Counted from the stretch's first letter, positions 1-8,930 are shown. The stretch: 64,000 nt of DNA from Tsukamurella asaccharolytica (GCF_007858435.1 NZ_VIGW01000002.1:496001-560000), one strand, 5' to 3'. Numbers and translations: made by a program. The notes: generated by a model from the sequence alone, not told the origin.

Positions 1-53
1 GCCCATGACCGCTTGAACTCCCCTGAGTCCGTCGGAAAGGTGCTCCTGACCCC

Positions 54-1043
54 ATGATCGACGACCTCGCCGCCCTCCTCCTCGAGGCACAGATCGCCTT
101 CGCGCGTCGCCAGCTCCGGGACACCGCATACCACTCGTTGGTGATCGACGAAGTGGACCACGCGCTCGGTGTCGCCTCCGAGCTGACCCTCGCCCAGGCC
201 GTCACCCCTGACATGATCAAGGCCGTCGCCGCGAAGTACACCGTGCAAGTGCCCGTCGAGGGCGCCATTCCCGAGCTCGTCGGGGAGATCGCCGGCCGCC
301 TGTACCGGCACACGGTCAACGACAGCACCCGCCTCGACGAGGTCATCGACAGTCACAACTTCGAGAAGCTGCTGGGCACGGTGACGGAGATGGACCTCAC
401 CGGGCGGGTTCTGCAGGCCCTGTCCGAGAGCCCGGTGACCGAGGACGCCGTCACCTCGATCCTGCACACCGCGGCCACGTCCGCGGCCGACGACGCCAAC
501 CGCGTCCTCGCCCGGAACGCGGTGACGCGCACCGTCGCCGGCGTCGCGGCCCGCGCCCTCCGCCCCGCACTCCCCGCGCTCGGCCAGAGCGCCGATGCGG
601 CCGCCCGACGGGGCGTGCGATTCGCCCTGCGCCGCGCCGCCACCGAGGGCGATGAGACCCTCGCCGACGCCGTCCGCGAATTCTGGCGCCAGCACCGCGA
701 GAGCGCGGTCGCCGAGTACCGAGGGGTGCTCACCGACGGCGACGTCGAAGACCTGGTGGTGCTGATCTTCGAGTTCTGGCGCACCTTCCGCGACACCGAC
801 TACTTCCGCGCGCTGCTCGACGAGGGCATCGACCACGTCTTCGACAAGTACGGCAACGCCTCGCTCTACGAGCTGCTCGCCGAGCTGGGCGTGGGGCGCG
901 AGGACATGATCGAGGAGGCCCTGCGCTTCGGCCCGCCGGTCATCGCGACGCTGGACGAACGCGGCGTCATCGAGGACCTGTTGCGCCGCCGCCTCACCCC
1001 GTTCTTCGAGTCCGCGGAGTACCGCGCAGCGATCGGCGACTGA
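54..1043 (+). CDS. Conserved hypothetical protein, 329 aa
   Basis: I do not recognise this family. The protein is soluble, rich in Ala, Glu, Asp and Arg, and predicted largely helical, with no signal peptide or membrane segment. Residues about 150-210 form an Ala/Arg-rich helical stretch. The C-terminal third has aromatic-acidic blocks such as EFWRTFRDTDYF. The ATG at 54 opens the frame and has no obvious Shine-Dalgarno sequence; a short gap precedes it at the window edge. It converges on the LysE-type gene, whose stop lies 6 bases away. Third-position GC is high and typical of the neighbourhood, so it is very likely a real gene. No function is proposed. Confidence 0.75.
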   Translation: MIDDLAALLLEAQIAFARRQLRDTAYHSLVIDEVDHALGVASELTLAQAVTPDMIKAVAAKYTVQVPVEGAIPELVGEIAGRLYRHTVNDSTRLDEVIDSHNFEKLLGTVTEMDLTGRVLQALSESPVTEDAVTSILHTAATSAADDANRVLARNAVTRTVAGVAARALRPALPALGQSADAAARRGVRFALRRAATEGDETLADAVREFWRQHRESAVAEYRGVLTDGDVEDLVVLIFEFWRTFRDTDYFRALLDEGIDHVFDKYGNASLYELLAELGVGREDMIEEALRFGPPVIATLDERGVIEDLLRRRLTPFFESAEYRAAIGD

Positions 1044-1049
1044 CGGATC

Positions 1050-1691
1050 TCACGCGAACGCGGCCACCAGCACCACGACGGCGGCCACCGCGACGATCGC
1101 GCCGCCCGCGACGGTCACGATCCGCCGCATCCGCGCCGTGGAACGCGCCCGCAGCACCGCGCCCAGACCGACGAGGACGAGATTCCACCCGACCGAGGCG
1201 ATGCCGACGCCGATCGTGAAGGCCGTCGCCACCGGCGGCCGGTGCAGCCCCTCCCCCATCCCGACGGCGATCGCGCCGAAGTAGACGAGCGGGAAGGGGT
1301 TGACGGCCGTCAGCCCGAAGAACATCGCGTAGCGCGCCCAGCCGGCACCGTCGCCGACGGCATCGGCACCGTCGGACTCCTCCGCGACGGGACGGAAGCC
1401 GTTGCGCACCATGACGACCGCGACCACGAGCAGGAGGACGCCGCCCACGGCGGCGGGCCAGCGGCCCCACTGCGCGACCAGGGGCGTGAGGACGGAACCC
1501 GCCGCGAGCGCGAGCACCGCGAAGAGCAGATCGGCGGTGCCGACCCCCGCGGCCGCCGGGACGGCACGGCGCCAGCCTCGCGAGGCGCCCTCGTGCAGGA
1601 GCATCACGCCGATCGCGCCGAGGGGCAGTACGGCCCCGAGGCCGGCGAGGATCCCGGCACCGAACGCCGTCGCCAGCGCCGACGGTTCCAC
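1050..1691 (-). CDS. LysE/RhtB-family amino-acid exporter
   Basis: A 213-residue integral membrane protein with about six hydrophobic helices, the usual size for the LysE exporter superfamily, whose members pump amino acids or small metabolites out of the cell. The N-terminal helix reads ILAGLGAVLPLGAIGVMLLHEG, close to the family's Gly/Pro-rich first helix. A central AMFFGLTAVNPFPLVYFGAI resembles the conserved TxxNP helix of this family. The substrate cannot be read from sequence. The start is the ATG at 1691. It lies just downstream of, and on the same strand as, the Rv3778c-like gene (3-base gap), so the two may be co-transcribed. Confidence 0.8.
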   Translation of the reverse strand: MEPSALATAFGAGILAGLGAVLPLGAIGVMLLHEGASRGWRRAVPAAAGVGTADLLFAVLALAAGSVLTPLVAQWGRWPAAVGGVLLLVVAVVMVRNGFRPVAEESDGADAVGDGAGWARYAMFFGLTAVNPFPLVYFGAIAVGMGEGLHRPPVATAFTIGVGIASVGWNLVLVGLGAVLRARSTARMRRIVTVAGGAIVAVAAVVVLVAAFA

Positions 1692-1694
1692 CCG

Positions 1695-2951
1695 CTAACC
1701 CAGGGAGGCGAGGGCGCGGACCAGTTGATCCACGTCGTACGGGGTCGAGTAGGGAGCGAGCCCGACGGTGACCGCGCCCCCGTACTCGGGTACGCCCAGG
1801 CCGGCGAAGTACCGGCTGGGCACGTTCGACAGCGCGCACACGCCGTTATCGGCGAGACGCTTGGCCGCCTTGGCGGCCGGCACGCCCGGCATCGTGAACG
1901 AGACCGTGGGCACCCGCCGCTCGGCGCGACCGATGATCGCCACCTGCGGCGCGGAGGCCAGCGAGTTGAGCAAGTAGGACAGCAGCCGCTGCTGGTACTG
2001 GCGCAGTCCGAACATCGAGTGCTCCAGCCGGTCGCGCCGGGTGCCGACCGACGACTCGTCGAGGCCCGCGAGGTGGTCGATCGACGCGATGAGCCCGGCG
2101 AGCATCGCGTACTGGTGCTCGCCCACCTCGAACCGCTCCGGCCCGGTGAGGCTCCGGTCGGGGTTCACTGCGCGCAGCCGGCCGAACAGCGACGGATCGC
2201 GGACGGCCATCGCCGCCACCTGGGGCCCGCCCCAGCGGTTCGCGCTGACGAGCAACACGTCGGCGCCGAGTCGTTCGATGTCGAGCAGCTCGTACGGCGC
2301 GGCGCTCGTGGCATCGACCACGAGCAACGCGCCCACCCGATGGGCGGCCTGCGCGGCCGCGGCCACGTCGATGACGGTGCCGATGGTCGACGAGGCATAC
2401 GGCACGGCGATCACGGACGTGCTGGGCCCGGCGAGCTCCTCGAACTGCCACGCCGGGACCTCACCGGTCTCGATGTCGGCTTCGACCCAGCGGACGCGCC
2501 CGCCGCCGCGGTCCGCGACGCGCAGCCACGGCGACTGGTTCGCATCGTCGTCCAGGCGGCACAGCACGATCTCCGAGCCCAGGCCCAGGCGCGCGCTCAG
2601 CGACTCCGCGAGCGAGTTGAGCAGCTGCTCCCGGCTGGGTCCGAGCACCACGCCCTCGGGCTTGCCGCGCACCAGATCGGCCACGGCGACGCGAGCGGCC
2701 TGCACGATCGAGCGGGTGTGCGCCGCCGCGGAGTAGACGCCGTAGGGGTTGCTGACGAAACCGCGGAAGGCGTTCGCCACCGCCGAGGAGACCGCCCCGG
2801 GGATCTGCGCTCCGGCCTGCGGATCGAAGTGGATCCACCCGTCTCCCAGCGCAGGATAAAGCCCCCGGACGCGGGCAACGTCGAACGCGGATACCGCAAC
2901 CGCAGTCGATGCCCGGCCGGGCGCACCCTGGCCTTCGGAGAACGTGTTCAC
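1695..2951 (-). CDS. PLP-dependent cysteine-desulfurase-like protein (Rv3778c-like)
   Basis: A class-V aminotransferase fold protein of 418 residues, close in overall sequence to M. tuberculosis Rv3778c, including the start region FDVARVRGLYPALGDGW and the end DVDQLVRALASLG. Features of the fold are visible: a VVDATSAAPYELLDI segment carrying the PLP-contacting Asp, and a substrate-domain end with SNVPSRYF and AVTVGLAPYSTPYDVD. At the usual Schiff-base position I see SANRWGGPQ rather than an obvious lysine, so classical PLP chemistry is uncertain. The start is set at GTG 2951 because no ATG or other good start lies between it and the conserved region; the frame stays open further upstream. 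In mycobacteria this gene also neighbours bpa and the galactan-export genes, which supports the assignment. The reaction is unknown. Confidence 0.75.
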   Translation of the reverse strand: MNTFSEGQGAPGRASTAVAVSAFDVARVRGLYPALGDGWIHFDPQAGAQIPGAVSSAVANAFRGFVSNPYGVYSAAAHTRSIVQAARVAVADLVRGKPEGVVLGPSREQLLNSLAESLSARLGLGSEIVLCRLDDDANQSPWLRVADRGGGRVRWVEADIETGEVPAWQFEELAGPSTSVIAVPYASSTIGTVIDVAAAAQAAHRVGALLVVDATSAAPYELLDIERLGADVLLVSANRWGGPQVAAMAVRDPSLFGRLRAVNPDRSLTGPERFEVGEHQYAMLAGLIASIDHLAGLDESSVGTRRDRLEHSMFGLRQYQQRLLSYLLNSLASAPQVAIIGRAERRVPTVSFTMPGVPAAKAAKRLADNGVCALSNVPSRYFAGLGVPEYGGAVTVGLAPYSTPYDVDQLVRALASLG

Positions 2952-3020
2952 TGGGACGCAGATTACACCGCCGCCCCGACGACACCGTGGTCCGCCCGCG
3001 GGAGCTGCCAGAATGGTGGC

Positions 3021-3527
3021 ATGAGCGATCACGACGACGTGGAGATCATTCCTGCAGGAACCGACACGAGCACGCCCGGATCGGACGACGCGGACAACAC
3101 CGCCGAGGAGCTGCACGGCATGGTCGAGCAGCCCGCGAAGGTGATGCGCATCGGCACGATGATCAAGCAGCTCCTCGAGGAGGTGCGGGCCGCGCCGCTC
3201 GACGAGGCCAGCAGGGCGCGCCTCAAGGACATCCACCGGACCTCGATCAAGGAGCTGGAGGACGGCCTCTCGCCCGATCTGCAGGCCGAGCTGGAGCGCC
3301 TCGCGCTGCCCTTCACCGACGATTCGACCCCGTCGGACGCGGAGCTGCGGATCGCCCAGGCGCAGCTGGTCGGCTGGCTCGAGGGCCTCTTCCACGGCAT
3401 CCAGACGGCACTCTTCGCGCAGCAGATGGCGGCGCGCGCCCAGCTCGAGCAGATGCGACAGGGCGCCCTTCCTGCGGTGATGAACCCGGGCCCGGAGTCG
3501 CAGACGGGCCACGGGCAGTACCTGTGA
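3021..3527 (+). CDS. bpa: Bacterial proteasome activator Bpa (PafE)
   Basis: A 168-residue protein matching Rv3780 (Bpa/PafE), the ATP-independent ring activator that opens the 20S proteasome gate. It has an acidic disordered N-terminus (about residues 1-35), a conserved helical core beginning PAKVMRIGTMIKQLLEEVRAAPLDEASRARL (quoted only as a landmark; core about 38-140), and the C-terminal GQYL. That motif is the known HbYX-like proteasome-docking tail (GQYL in mycobacteria), so the terminus is intact. The ATG at 3021 is preceded by GGTGG. It is divergent from the Rv3778c-like gene and lies upstream of wzm, the arrangement seen in mycobacteria. The proteasome itself is not in the window. Confidence 0.93.
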   Translation: MSDHDDVEIIPAGTDTSTPGSDDADNTAEELHGMVEQPAKVMRIGTMIKQLLEEVRAAPLDEASRARLKDIHRTSIKELEDGLSPDLQAELERLALPFTDDSTPSDAELRIAQAQLVGWLEGLFHGIQTALFAQQMAARAQLEQMRQGALPAVMNPGPESQTGHGQYL

Positions 3528-3629
3528 CGGGGCGGCGGCCACGCGCGGGACGCCCCACCGAAAGGCCCCTGCGACGTCCCCGCGCGACGTGCGCCGGGCG
3601 GGCAGTCGCGGCGGGTACCCTGGCCTACC

Positions 3630-4487
3630 GTGCCCGTCGATAGCCCCAACGCCGCCGAACCGGCGCCCCTCGTCTCGGACTCGCGCACCTTCTCGCGCGC
3701 GATCCGCGACCTGGTCGACGGCGCCACCGTGCACCGCGAGCTCTGGCTCGAGCTCGGCTGGCAGGACATCAAGCAGCGCTACCGCCGGTCGGTGATCGGC
3801 CCCTTCTGGATCACGATCGCCACCGGCGTCACGGCCAGCGCGCTCGCGCTGCTGTGGTCGGTGCTGCTCGGCGCCGACGTGAAGACCCTGTTGCCGCAGC
3901 TCACCGTCGGTTTCGTCCTCTGGGCCTTCATCCAGAGTTCGATCATCGACGGCGCCGAGGTGTTCATCGCCAACGAGGGGCTGATCAAACAGTTACCGGC
4001 GCCACTGTCGGTTCACGTCTACCGGCTGGTGTGGCGGCACATGCTGTTCCTCGCCCACAACATGATCATCGTGGTGATCGTGCTGGCGATCTTCCCGCCG
4101 AAGCAGTGGTCGTGGACGCAGCTCAGCGTGATCCCGGCGTTCGCCATGCTGGCGATCACCGGCGTCTGGGTCTCGATGTCCTTCGGCATCCTCGCCACCA
4201 GGTTCCGCGACATCGCGCCGCTCCTCACCGCTCTGACGCAGCTGCTGTTCTACATCACGCCCGTGGTGTGGACGCTCGAAACCGTGCCCGGGGGCAACAG
4301 CGAACGCGCCCAGCTGGTGAAGCTGAACCCGCTGTACCACTACCTGGAGCTGGTCCGCGGCCCGCTCACCGGCAAGCCCTTCGATCCCCAGCACTGGTAC
4401 GTGGTGATCGGCTGCACGATCGTCGGCCTGGGGCTGACCCTGGTGCTGATGAAGCAGTTCCGTTCCCGAGTCGCGTATTGGGTGTGA
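3630..4487 (+). CDS. wzm: Wzm, galactan ABC exporter permease
   Basis: A 285-residue ABC-2 type permease with six predicted membrane helices, homologous to Rv3783 (Wzm/RfbD). With Wzt it carries lipid-linked galactan across the plasma membrane for arabinogalactan assembly. The amphipathic N-terminal segment ends in WQDIKQRYRRSVIGPFW, the characteristic ABC-2 connecting helix. It starts at GTG 3630, an upstream in-frame alternative being less likely given the short gap after bpa. Its stop is one base before the ATG of wzt, so translation is probably coupled. Gene order here is wzm-wzt-glfT1; in M. tuberculosis it is wzt-glfT1-wzm. Confidence 0.93.
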   Translation: MPVDSPNAAEPAPLVSDSRTFSRAIRDLVDGATVHRELWLELGWQDIKQRYRRSVIGPFWITIATGVTASALALLWSVLLGADVKTLLPQLTVGFVLWAFIQSSIIDGAEVFIANEGLIKQLPAPLSVHVYRLVWRHMLFLAHNMIIVVIVLAIFPPKQWSWTQLSVIPAFAMLAITGVWVSMSFGILATRFRDIAPLLTALTQLLFYITPVVWTLETVPGGNSERAQLVKLNPLYHYLELVRGPLTGKPFDPQHWYVVIGCTIVGLGLTLVLMKQFRSRVAYWV

Positions 4488-4488
4488 G

Positions 4489-5286
4489 ATGACCGTTTCC
4501 ATTCGGACGCAGGGCGCCTGCGTCGACTTCCCGGTGTTCGACGCGAAATCGCGCTCGATCAAGCGCGCGGTCATGGGCTCGGCCGGCGGCGCGGTGATGG
4601 CCGACGACAACGTCGTCGTGGTCGAGGCCCTGCGCAACATCACCATGAGCCTCAACGAGGGCGACCGGGTCGGCCTGGTGGGCCACAACGGCGCAGGCAA
4701 GTCGACGCTGCTGCGGCTGTTGGCCGGCATCTACGAGCCCACCCGCGGCTCAGCCGTCGTGCAGGGCCGCGTGGCGCCGGTCTTCGACCTCGGCGTGGGC
4801 ATGGACCCCGAGATCTCGGGCATGGAGAACATCATCATCCGCGGCCTGTTCCTCGGACAGACCCGCAAGTCGATGCTCCGCAAGGCCGATGAGATCGCCG
4901 AGTTCACCGAGCTCGGCGACTACCTCTCGATGCCGCTGCGCACCTACTCCACGGGCATGCGCGTGCGGATCGCTCTGGGCGTGGTCACCTCGATCGATCC
5001 CGAGATCCTGCTGCTCGACGAGGGCATCGGCGCCGTCGACGCCGAGTTCATGCGCAAGGCCCGCAAGCGACTCTCCGCGCTCGTCGAGCGCTCCGGCATC
5101 CTCGTCTTCGCGTCGCACTCCAACGAGTTCCTCGCGCAGCTCTGCGACCGGGCCATGTGGATCGACCACGGTGAGATCCGTCAGGAGGGCGGCATCGAGG
5201 AGGTCGTGACGTCGTACGAGGGGCCCGACTCCGGCGCACAGGTACGCAAGGTGCTCGACAAGCTCGAGGCCGAGAAGGATGAGTGA
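4489..5286 (+). CDS. wzt: Wzt, galactan ABC exporter ATPase
   Basis: A 265-residue ABC ATPase, homologous to Rv3781 (Wzt/RfbE), that powers export of lipid-linked galactan with Wzm. Walker A is GHNGAGKST at residues 65-73, the signature is YSTGMRVRIALG, and Walker B is ILLLDEGIGAVD. It ends after the nucleotide-binding domain, without the carbohydrate-binding C-terminal domain seen in some O-antigen Wzt proteins, which is the mycobacterial form. Its last 8 bases overlap glfT1, tying exporter and galactan priming enzyme into one transcription unit. Confidence 0.94.
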   Translation: MTVSIRTQGACVDFPVFDAKSRSIKRAVMGSAGGAVMADDNVVVVEALRNITMSLNEGDRVGLVGHNGAGKSTLLRLLAGIYEPTRGSAVVQGRVAPVFDLGVGMDPEISGMENIIIRGLFLGQTRKSMLRKADEIAEFTELGDYLSMPLRTYSTGMRVRIALGVVTSIDPEILLLDEGIGAVDAEFMRKARKRLSALVERSGILVFASHSNEFLAQLCDRAMWIDHGEIRQEGGIEEVVTSYEGPDSGAQVRKVLDKLEAEKDE

Positions 5287-6190
5287 CGCCCGGGGCACCG
5301 TCGTCGCGGTGGTCGTCACGCACGACCGGGCCGCCCTGCTCGCGAAGTCCCTCGAGGTGCTCAGCTCGCAGGAGCGCCCCGTCGACCACCTGATCGTCGT
5401 CGACAACGCCGCGCAGGACGAGGTGCGCGCGCTGGTCGAGTCCCAGCCCGTCGCCACCACCTACCTGCCCTCGCAGTTCAACCTGGGCGGCGCCGGCGGC
5501 TTCGCGCTCGGCATGCTGCATGCGCTCGCGCTGGGCGCCGACTGGCTCTGGCTCGCCGACGACGACGGCCGGCCCGAGGGCCCACGCGTGCTCGGCACGC
5601 TGCTGGCGTGCGCCGAGAAGCACGGTCTCGCCGAGGTCTCCCCCGTGGTCTCGACCATCGACGACCCCGAGACCCTCGCCTTCCCCCTGCGCCGCGGCCT
5701 GGTCTGGCGGCGCAAGCGGTCGGAGCTGATCGACCCCGCGGCCCCGTCGCACGACGTGCTGTTGGGCATCGCCTCTCTCTTCAACGGCGCGCTGTTCCGC
5801 AAGGACACGGTGGCCGCCGTCGGCGTGCCCGACCTGCGCCTGTTCATCCGCGGCGACGAGGTGGAGGTGCACCGGCGCCTCGTGCGCTCCGGGCTCCCGT
5901 TCGGCACCTGCCTGACCACCGCCTACCTGCACCCGAACGGGGCCGACGAGTTCCGGCCCATCCTCGGCGGGCGGATGCACACGCAGTACCCGGACAACGA
6001 GACCAAACGCTTCTTCACCTACCGCAACCGCGGCTACCTGCAGTCCCAGCCGGGCATGCGGAAGTTGATCCCGCAGGAGTGGGCACGGTTCGGCTGGTTC
6101 TTCCTGGTGCAGCGGCGCGACCTCGCGGGCTTCCGCGAGTGGCTGCGCCTGCGCAAGCTGGGGCGCGACGAGCGATTCACCCGCCCCTGA
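5279..6190 (+). CDS. glfT1: GlfT1, galactofuranosyltransferase initiating galactan
   Basis: A GT2-family glycosyltransferase of 303 residues, homologous to Rv3782. It adds the first galactofuranose residues to the rhamnosyl-GlcNAc-decaprenyl-pyrophosphate linker on the cytoplasmic face. The GT-A fold shows VVVTHDR at the N-terminus, a donor-binding region QFNLGGAGGFALG, and the metal-binding DDD at residues 94-96 (WLADDDG). A later DEVEVHRRL matches the acceptor/catalytic acid region of GlfT enzymes. The ATG at 5279 lies inside the 3' end of wzt. The length matches the mycobacterial enzyme. Confidence 0.93.
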   Translation: MSDARGTVVAVVVTHDRAALLAKSLEVLSSQERPVDHLIVVDNAAQDEVRALVESQPVATTYLPSQFNLGGAGGFALGMLHALALGADWLWLADDDGRPEGPRVLGTLLACAEKHGLAEVSPVVSTIDDPETLAFPLRRGLVWRRKRSELIDPAAPSHDVLLGIASLFNGALFRKDTVAAVGVPDLRLFIRGDEVEVHRRLVRSGLPFGTCLTTAYLHPNGADEFRPILGGRMHTQYPDNETKRFFTYRNRGYLQSQPGMRKLIPQEWARFGWFFLVQRRDLAGFREWLRLRKLGRDERFTRP

Positions 6191-6260
6191 CGGACACCGC
6201 GCGCGGCTCCTATTGAGGGGGCGTCAGCAGAGCGACCGGTATGTCTCTATTATCGTCGGC

Positions 6261-7895
6261 ATGGGAACGAGCCTGGTCTCCGATCTTCTTCCGCAGGGTC
6301 GCGCCCTGCTGCGCATGCTTCAGCGACGGGTCGTCGACCCGTCTCGCCCTGATGTCGCGCTGCGCGCCCTCGGCTACAACCGGAAGTACGGTCCACAGGC
6401 CGCACTGGTGATCAAGAGCGCCGCCGAGAGCCCCGACCGCATCGCGATCGTCGACGAGCGCGGCACGCTCACCTACGCGCAGTACGAGGCGCAGTCGAAC
6501 GCCCTGGCCCGTGGCCTGCTCGCGTCGGGCCTGAAGTCCGGCGATGTCATCGCCGTGCTGGCTCGCGACCACCGCGGCCTCCTGCTCATCATCAGCGCCG
6601 CCGCCCGCGCGGGCCTGCGGCTGGCCATGATGAACACCGGCTTCGCCAAACCCCAGTTCGCCGAGGTCTGCGAGCGCGAGAAGGTACAGGCGGTGTTCCA
6701 CGACAGCGAGTTCACCGGTCTGCTGGACGCGCTGCCCGACGACATGCCGCAGTATCTGACCTGGGTCGACGACGCCGACGGGCTTCCCGAGGGGTCGCAG
6801 ACGATCGATCAGCTCATGTCCGGCCGCGACGCCACGCGCGTCCCACCGCCCGAGAAGCAGGGCGGGTTCATCATCCTGACCTCGGGCACCACCGGCCTGC
6901 CCAAGGGTGCGACCCGCAGCAAGGTGCCCTCACTGGCAACGGCGATGCTGGTCGACCGCATCCCGTTCCGGCGCCGCGGCACCGTCGTCATCGCCTCGCC
7001 GATCTTCCATTCGACCGGCTTCGCCATGTGGTCCGCGGGCATGTCCGTCGGCTGTACCACTGTCACCATGCGCCGGTTCGATCCCGAGAACACGCTCAAG
7101 CTGATCGCGGACAACCGCGCCGACATGCTGGTCGCCGTGCCCACGATGCTCTCCCGCATGCTGAGCCTGCCCGCGGACACGCTCGCGAAGTACGACACCA
7201 GCTGCCTGAAAACGGTCGTCGTGGCCGGCTCCGCCGTCTCCCCCGAGCTCTCGGAGAGGTTCCAGGACGTCTTCGGCGATGTGCTCTACAACGTCTACGG
7301 CTCCACCGAGGTCGCCGTCGCCACCGTCGCGACGCCGCGCAACCTGCGCACCGCGCCCGGCACCGTCGGTAAGCCCCCGGTCCTCACCACGGTCCGCCTG
7401 TACGACGAGAACGACCGTCTGGTCGAGGGCGTCGGCAACCGGGGCCGCGTCTTCGTCCGCGCCGGCGCGCCCTTCGAAGGCTACAGCGACGGCCGCACCA
7501 AGCAGATCATCGACGGCCACCTCGCGTCGGGCGACATCGGCCACTGGGATGAGCACGGCCTGCTGCACATCGACGGCCGCGACGACGACATGATCGTCTC
7601 CGGTGGCGAGAACGTCTATCCGCTCGAGGTGGAGAACCTGCTGGCCACCCGCGACGACGTCGTGGAGGCCGCGGTGATCGGCGTGCCCGACACCGAGTAC
7701 GGCCAGCGCCTGCGCGCCTTCGTCGTGATCGACGGCGGCGCCCCGTCCGACGAGGACGCGCTCGCGGACGATCTCAAGGAGTTCGTCCGCGGCAACCTGG
7801 CCCGCTTCAAGGTGCCGCGCGACGTCGTCTTCCTCGACACCCTGCCCCGCAACCCCACGGGCAAGATCGTCCGCCGGGAGCTCCCGAAGGACTGA
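6261..7895 (+). CDS. Acyl-CoA synthetase / AMP-dependent ligase (FadD-type)
   Basis: A 544-residue adenylate-forming enzyme that would activate a carboxylic (probably fatty) acid through an acyl-AMP. Motifs in order: P-loop TSGTTGLPKGA at about residues 214-224, YGSTE, SGDIGHWDEHGLLHIDGRDDD, and the catalytic lysine region NPTGKIVRREL near the C-terminus. It resembles mycobacterial FadD2/FadD12-like proteins, but the chain length and pathway cannot be set. I chose ATG 6261; an in-frame ATG at 6213 would add 16 residues unlike the family. It follows glfT1 by 70 bases on the same strand. The left copy of a palindromic repeat begins 3 bases after the stop and could serve as its terminator. Confidence 0.88.
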   Translation: MGTSLVSDLLPQGRALLRMLQRRVVDPSRPDVALRALGYNRKYGPQAALVIKSAAESPDRIAIVDERGTLTYAQYEAQSNALARGLLASGLKSGDVIAVLARDHRGLLLIISAAARAGLRLAMMNTGFAKPQFAEVCEREKVQAVFHDSEFTGLLDALPDDMPQYLTWVDDADGLPEGSQTIDQLMSGRDATRVPPPEKQGGFIILTSGTTGLPKGATRSKVPSLATAMLVDRIPFRRRGTVVIASPIFHSTGFAMWSAGMSVGCTTVTMRRFDPENTLKLIADNRADMLVAVPTMLSRMLSLPADTLAKYDTSCLKTVVVAGSAVSPELSERFQDVFGDVLYNVYGSTEVAVATVATPRNLRTAPGTVGKPPVLTTVRLYDENDRLVEGVGNRGRVFVRAGAPFEGYSDGRTKQIIDGHLASGDIGHWDEHGLLHIDGRDDDMIVSGGENVYPLEVENLLATRDDVVEAAVIGVPDTEYGQRLRAFVVIDGGAPSDEDALADDLKEFVRGNLARFKVPRDVVFLDTLPRNPTGKIVRRELPKD

Positions 7896-7897
7896 CG

Positions 7898-7947
7898 ATG
7901 TCCGGTCATCCGTCCTAACGATCATGAGAACGGGTGACCGAAAGTCC
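7898..7947. repeat. Left copy of 50-bp palindromic repeat (imperfect hairpin)
   Basis: This 50-base block aligns with 8881-8930 at 43 of 50 positions by my count. Its left arm ATGTCCGGTCATCCGT is identical in both copies, but its right arm has drifted, so the hairpin is imperfect. It sits between fadD and the AbiEi/DUF559-type gene. Either it is a terminator or it marks the left end of an inserted cassette. Confidence 0.75.
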
Positions 7948-7973
7948 GCGCGCCGGAACCCTGCGGCCTGCTG

Positions 7974-8852
7974 ATGCGTCCAATGGGTATGTGGAATCGC
8001 GCCGCGCTGGTGTTCGCCGCCCAGGATGGGGTGGCCACCCGCAAGCAATTGCATGCCGTCGGTGTGAGCGACTCGATGATCGCGGTGCGGATCGACGCCG
8101 GTGAGATCGTCCGGGTCCGGCCCGGCCTCTTTCGCACGAAGCACCACCCGCACACCGACAGGACCGCGATCCGCATCGGAGTCCTGCTCGCGGGCGGCAT
8201 CGGTGACCGCGAAACCGCTCTGTTCTGGCAGGGGATGGTCGACACGGCACCCGCGTCGATCAGCGTCACCGTTCCGGTGGACCGGCGTCTCCGCTCGACT
8301 GCCGGCTATCCGATTCGCACGCGTCGGCGCGCGCTGGATCCCGCCGACGTGGCCGAGGTCGACGGACTCGCCGTCACCGGGAAGGCGCTGACCGTCCTGG
8401 AGGTGGCGGACGCGAAAGTCATGGATCGTGCTCTGCAGCGGAAGGACGTGACGCTCGACCAACTATCGGCCGCACTGGACCGGAACGCGAACGCCAAGGG
8501 CATCGGCTCGGCCCGCGCGGTCTTCAGCGTGGCGTCCGGGGACACCGAATCGGAAGCGGAGAGGCTGTTCGTGGCGCTGCTCCGCCTCCACGGCATCACG
8601 GGATGGCACGCCCAGCTCGGGTTCCGGGGGTGGGCGATCGATTTCGCGTTTCCGGAGCTCAAGCTCGCGATCGAGATCAACGGGTGGGCCTTCCATCGCT
8701 CGCGTGCCCGGTGGCACAGTGATCAGAACAAGGCGAACGCGCTGACCGTCGCCGGGTGGTCGGTCCTCAACTTCTCCTGGCACCACCTCACCGACGATCC
8801 CGAGGGTGTCATCACCACCCTTGCCGACGCGATCGGTGCTCGCGCGGCCTGA
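7974..8852 (+). CDS. AbiEi-like N-domain / DUF559 endonuclease-fold protein
   Basis: A 292-residue protein with two parts. Residues about 10-60 (ALVFAAQDGVATRKQLHAVG, then VSDSMIAVRIDAGEIVRVRPGLFR) match the winged-helix N-domain of AbiEi-type antitoxins. Residues about 190-290 carry a Vsr/DUF559 restriction-endonuclease-like core with ESEAERLF, WAIDFAFPELKLAIEINGWAFH, QNKANAL and GWSVLNFSW. The Asp, Glu-x-Asn and Gln/Lys positions fit the nuclease fold. Such proteins are common in actinobacteria and usually of unknown role; nuclease activity here is inferred. No AbiEii nucleotidyltransferase partner lies next to it. Alternative ATGs occur at 7983 and 7989. The gene is bracketed by two related palindromic repeats. 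Confidence 0.8.
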   Translation: MRPMGMWNRAALVFAAQDGVATRKQLHAVGVSDSMIAVRIDAGEIVRVRPGLFRTKHHPHTDRTAIRIGVLLAGGIGDRETALFWQGMVDTAPASISVTVPVDRRLRSTAGYPIRTRRRALDPADVAEVDGLAVTGKALTVLEVADAKVMDRALQRKDVTLDQLSAALDRNANAKGIGSARAVFSVASGDTESEAERLFVALLRLHGITGWHAQLGFRGWAIDFAFPELKLAIEINGWAFHRSRARWHSDQNKANALTVAGWSVLNFSWHHLTDDPEGVITTLADAIGARAA

Positions 8853-8880
8853 CGCCGCATTCCGTCGGCGACGACGAGAA

Positions 8881-8930
8881 ATGTCCGGTCATCCGTCTCA
8901 ACGATCATGAGTACGGATGACCGGACATCC
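8881..8930. repeat. Right copy of 50-bp palindromic repeat (perfect 16-bp stems)
   Basis: Stem ATGTCCGGTCATCCGT at 8881-8896 pairs perfectly with 8913-8928 across a 16-base spacer. The spacer can itself form a 4-bp helix (CTCA/TGAG). It lies between the convergent AbiEi/DUF559-type gene and the GT-C gene, so it could be a bidirectional terminator. Sequence identity with 7898-7947, rather than only shared structure, argues for a repeat element. Confidence 0.8.

Noticed and set aside
1242-3020. The long plus-strand frame that runs into bpa from 1242
   Set aside because: Only the part from ATG 3021 matches Bpa. The upstream section lies antisense to the LysE-type and Rv3778c-like genes and has biased Arg/Gly composition.
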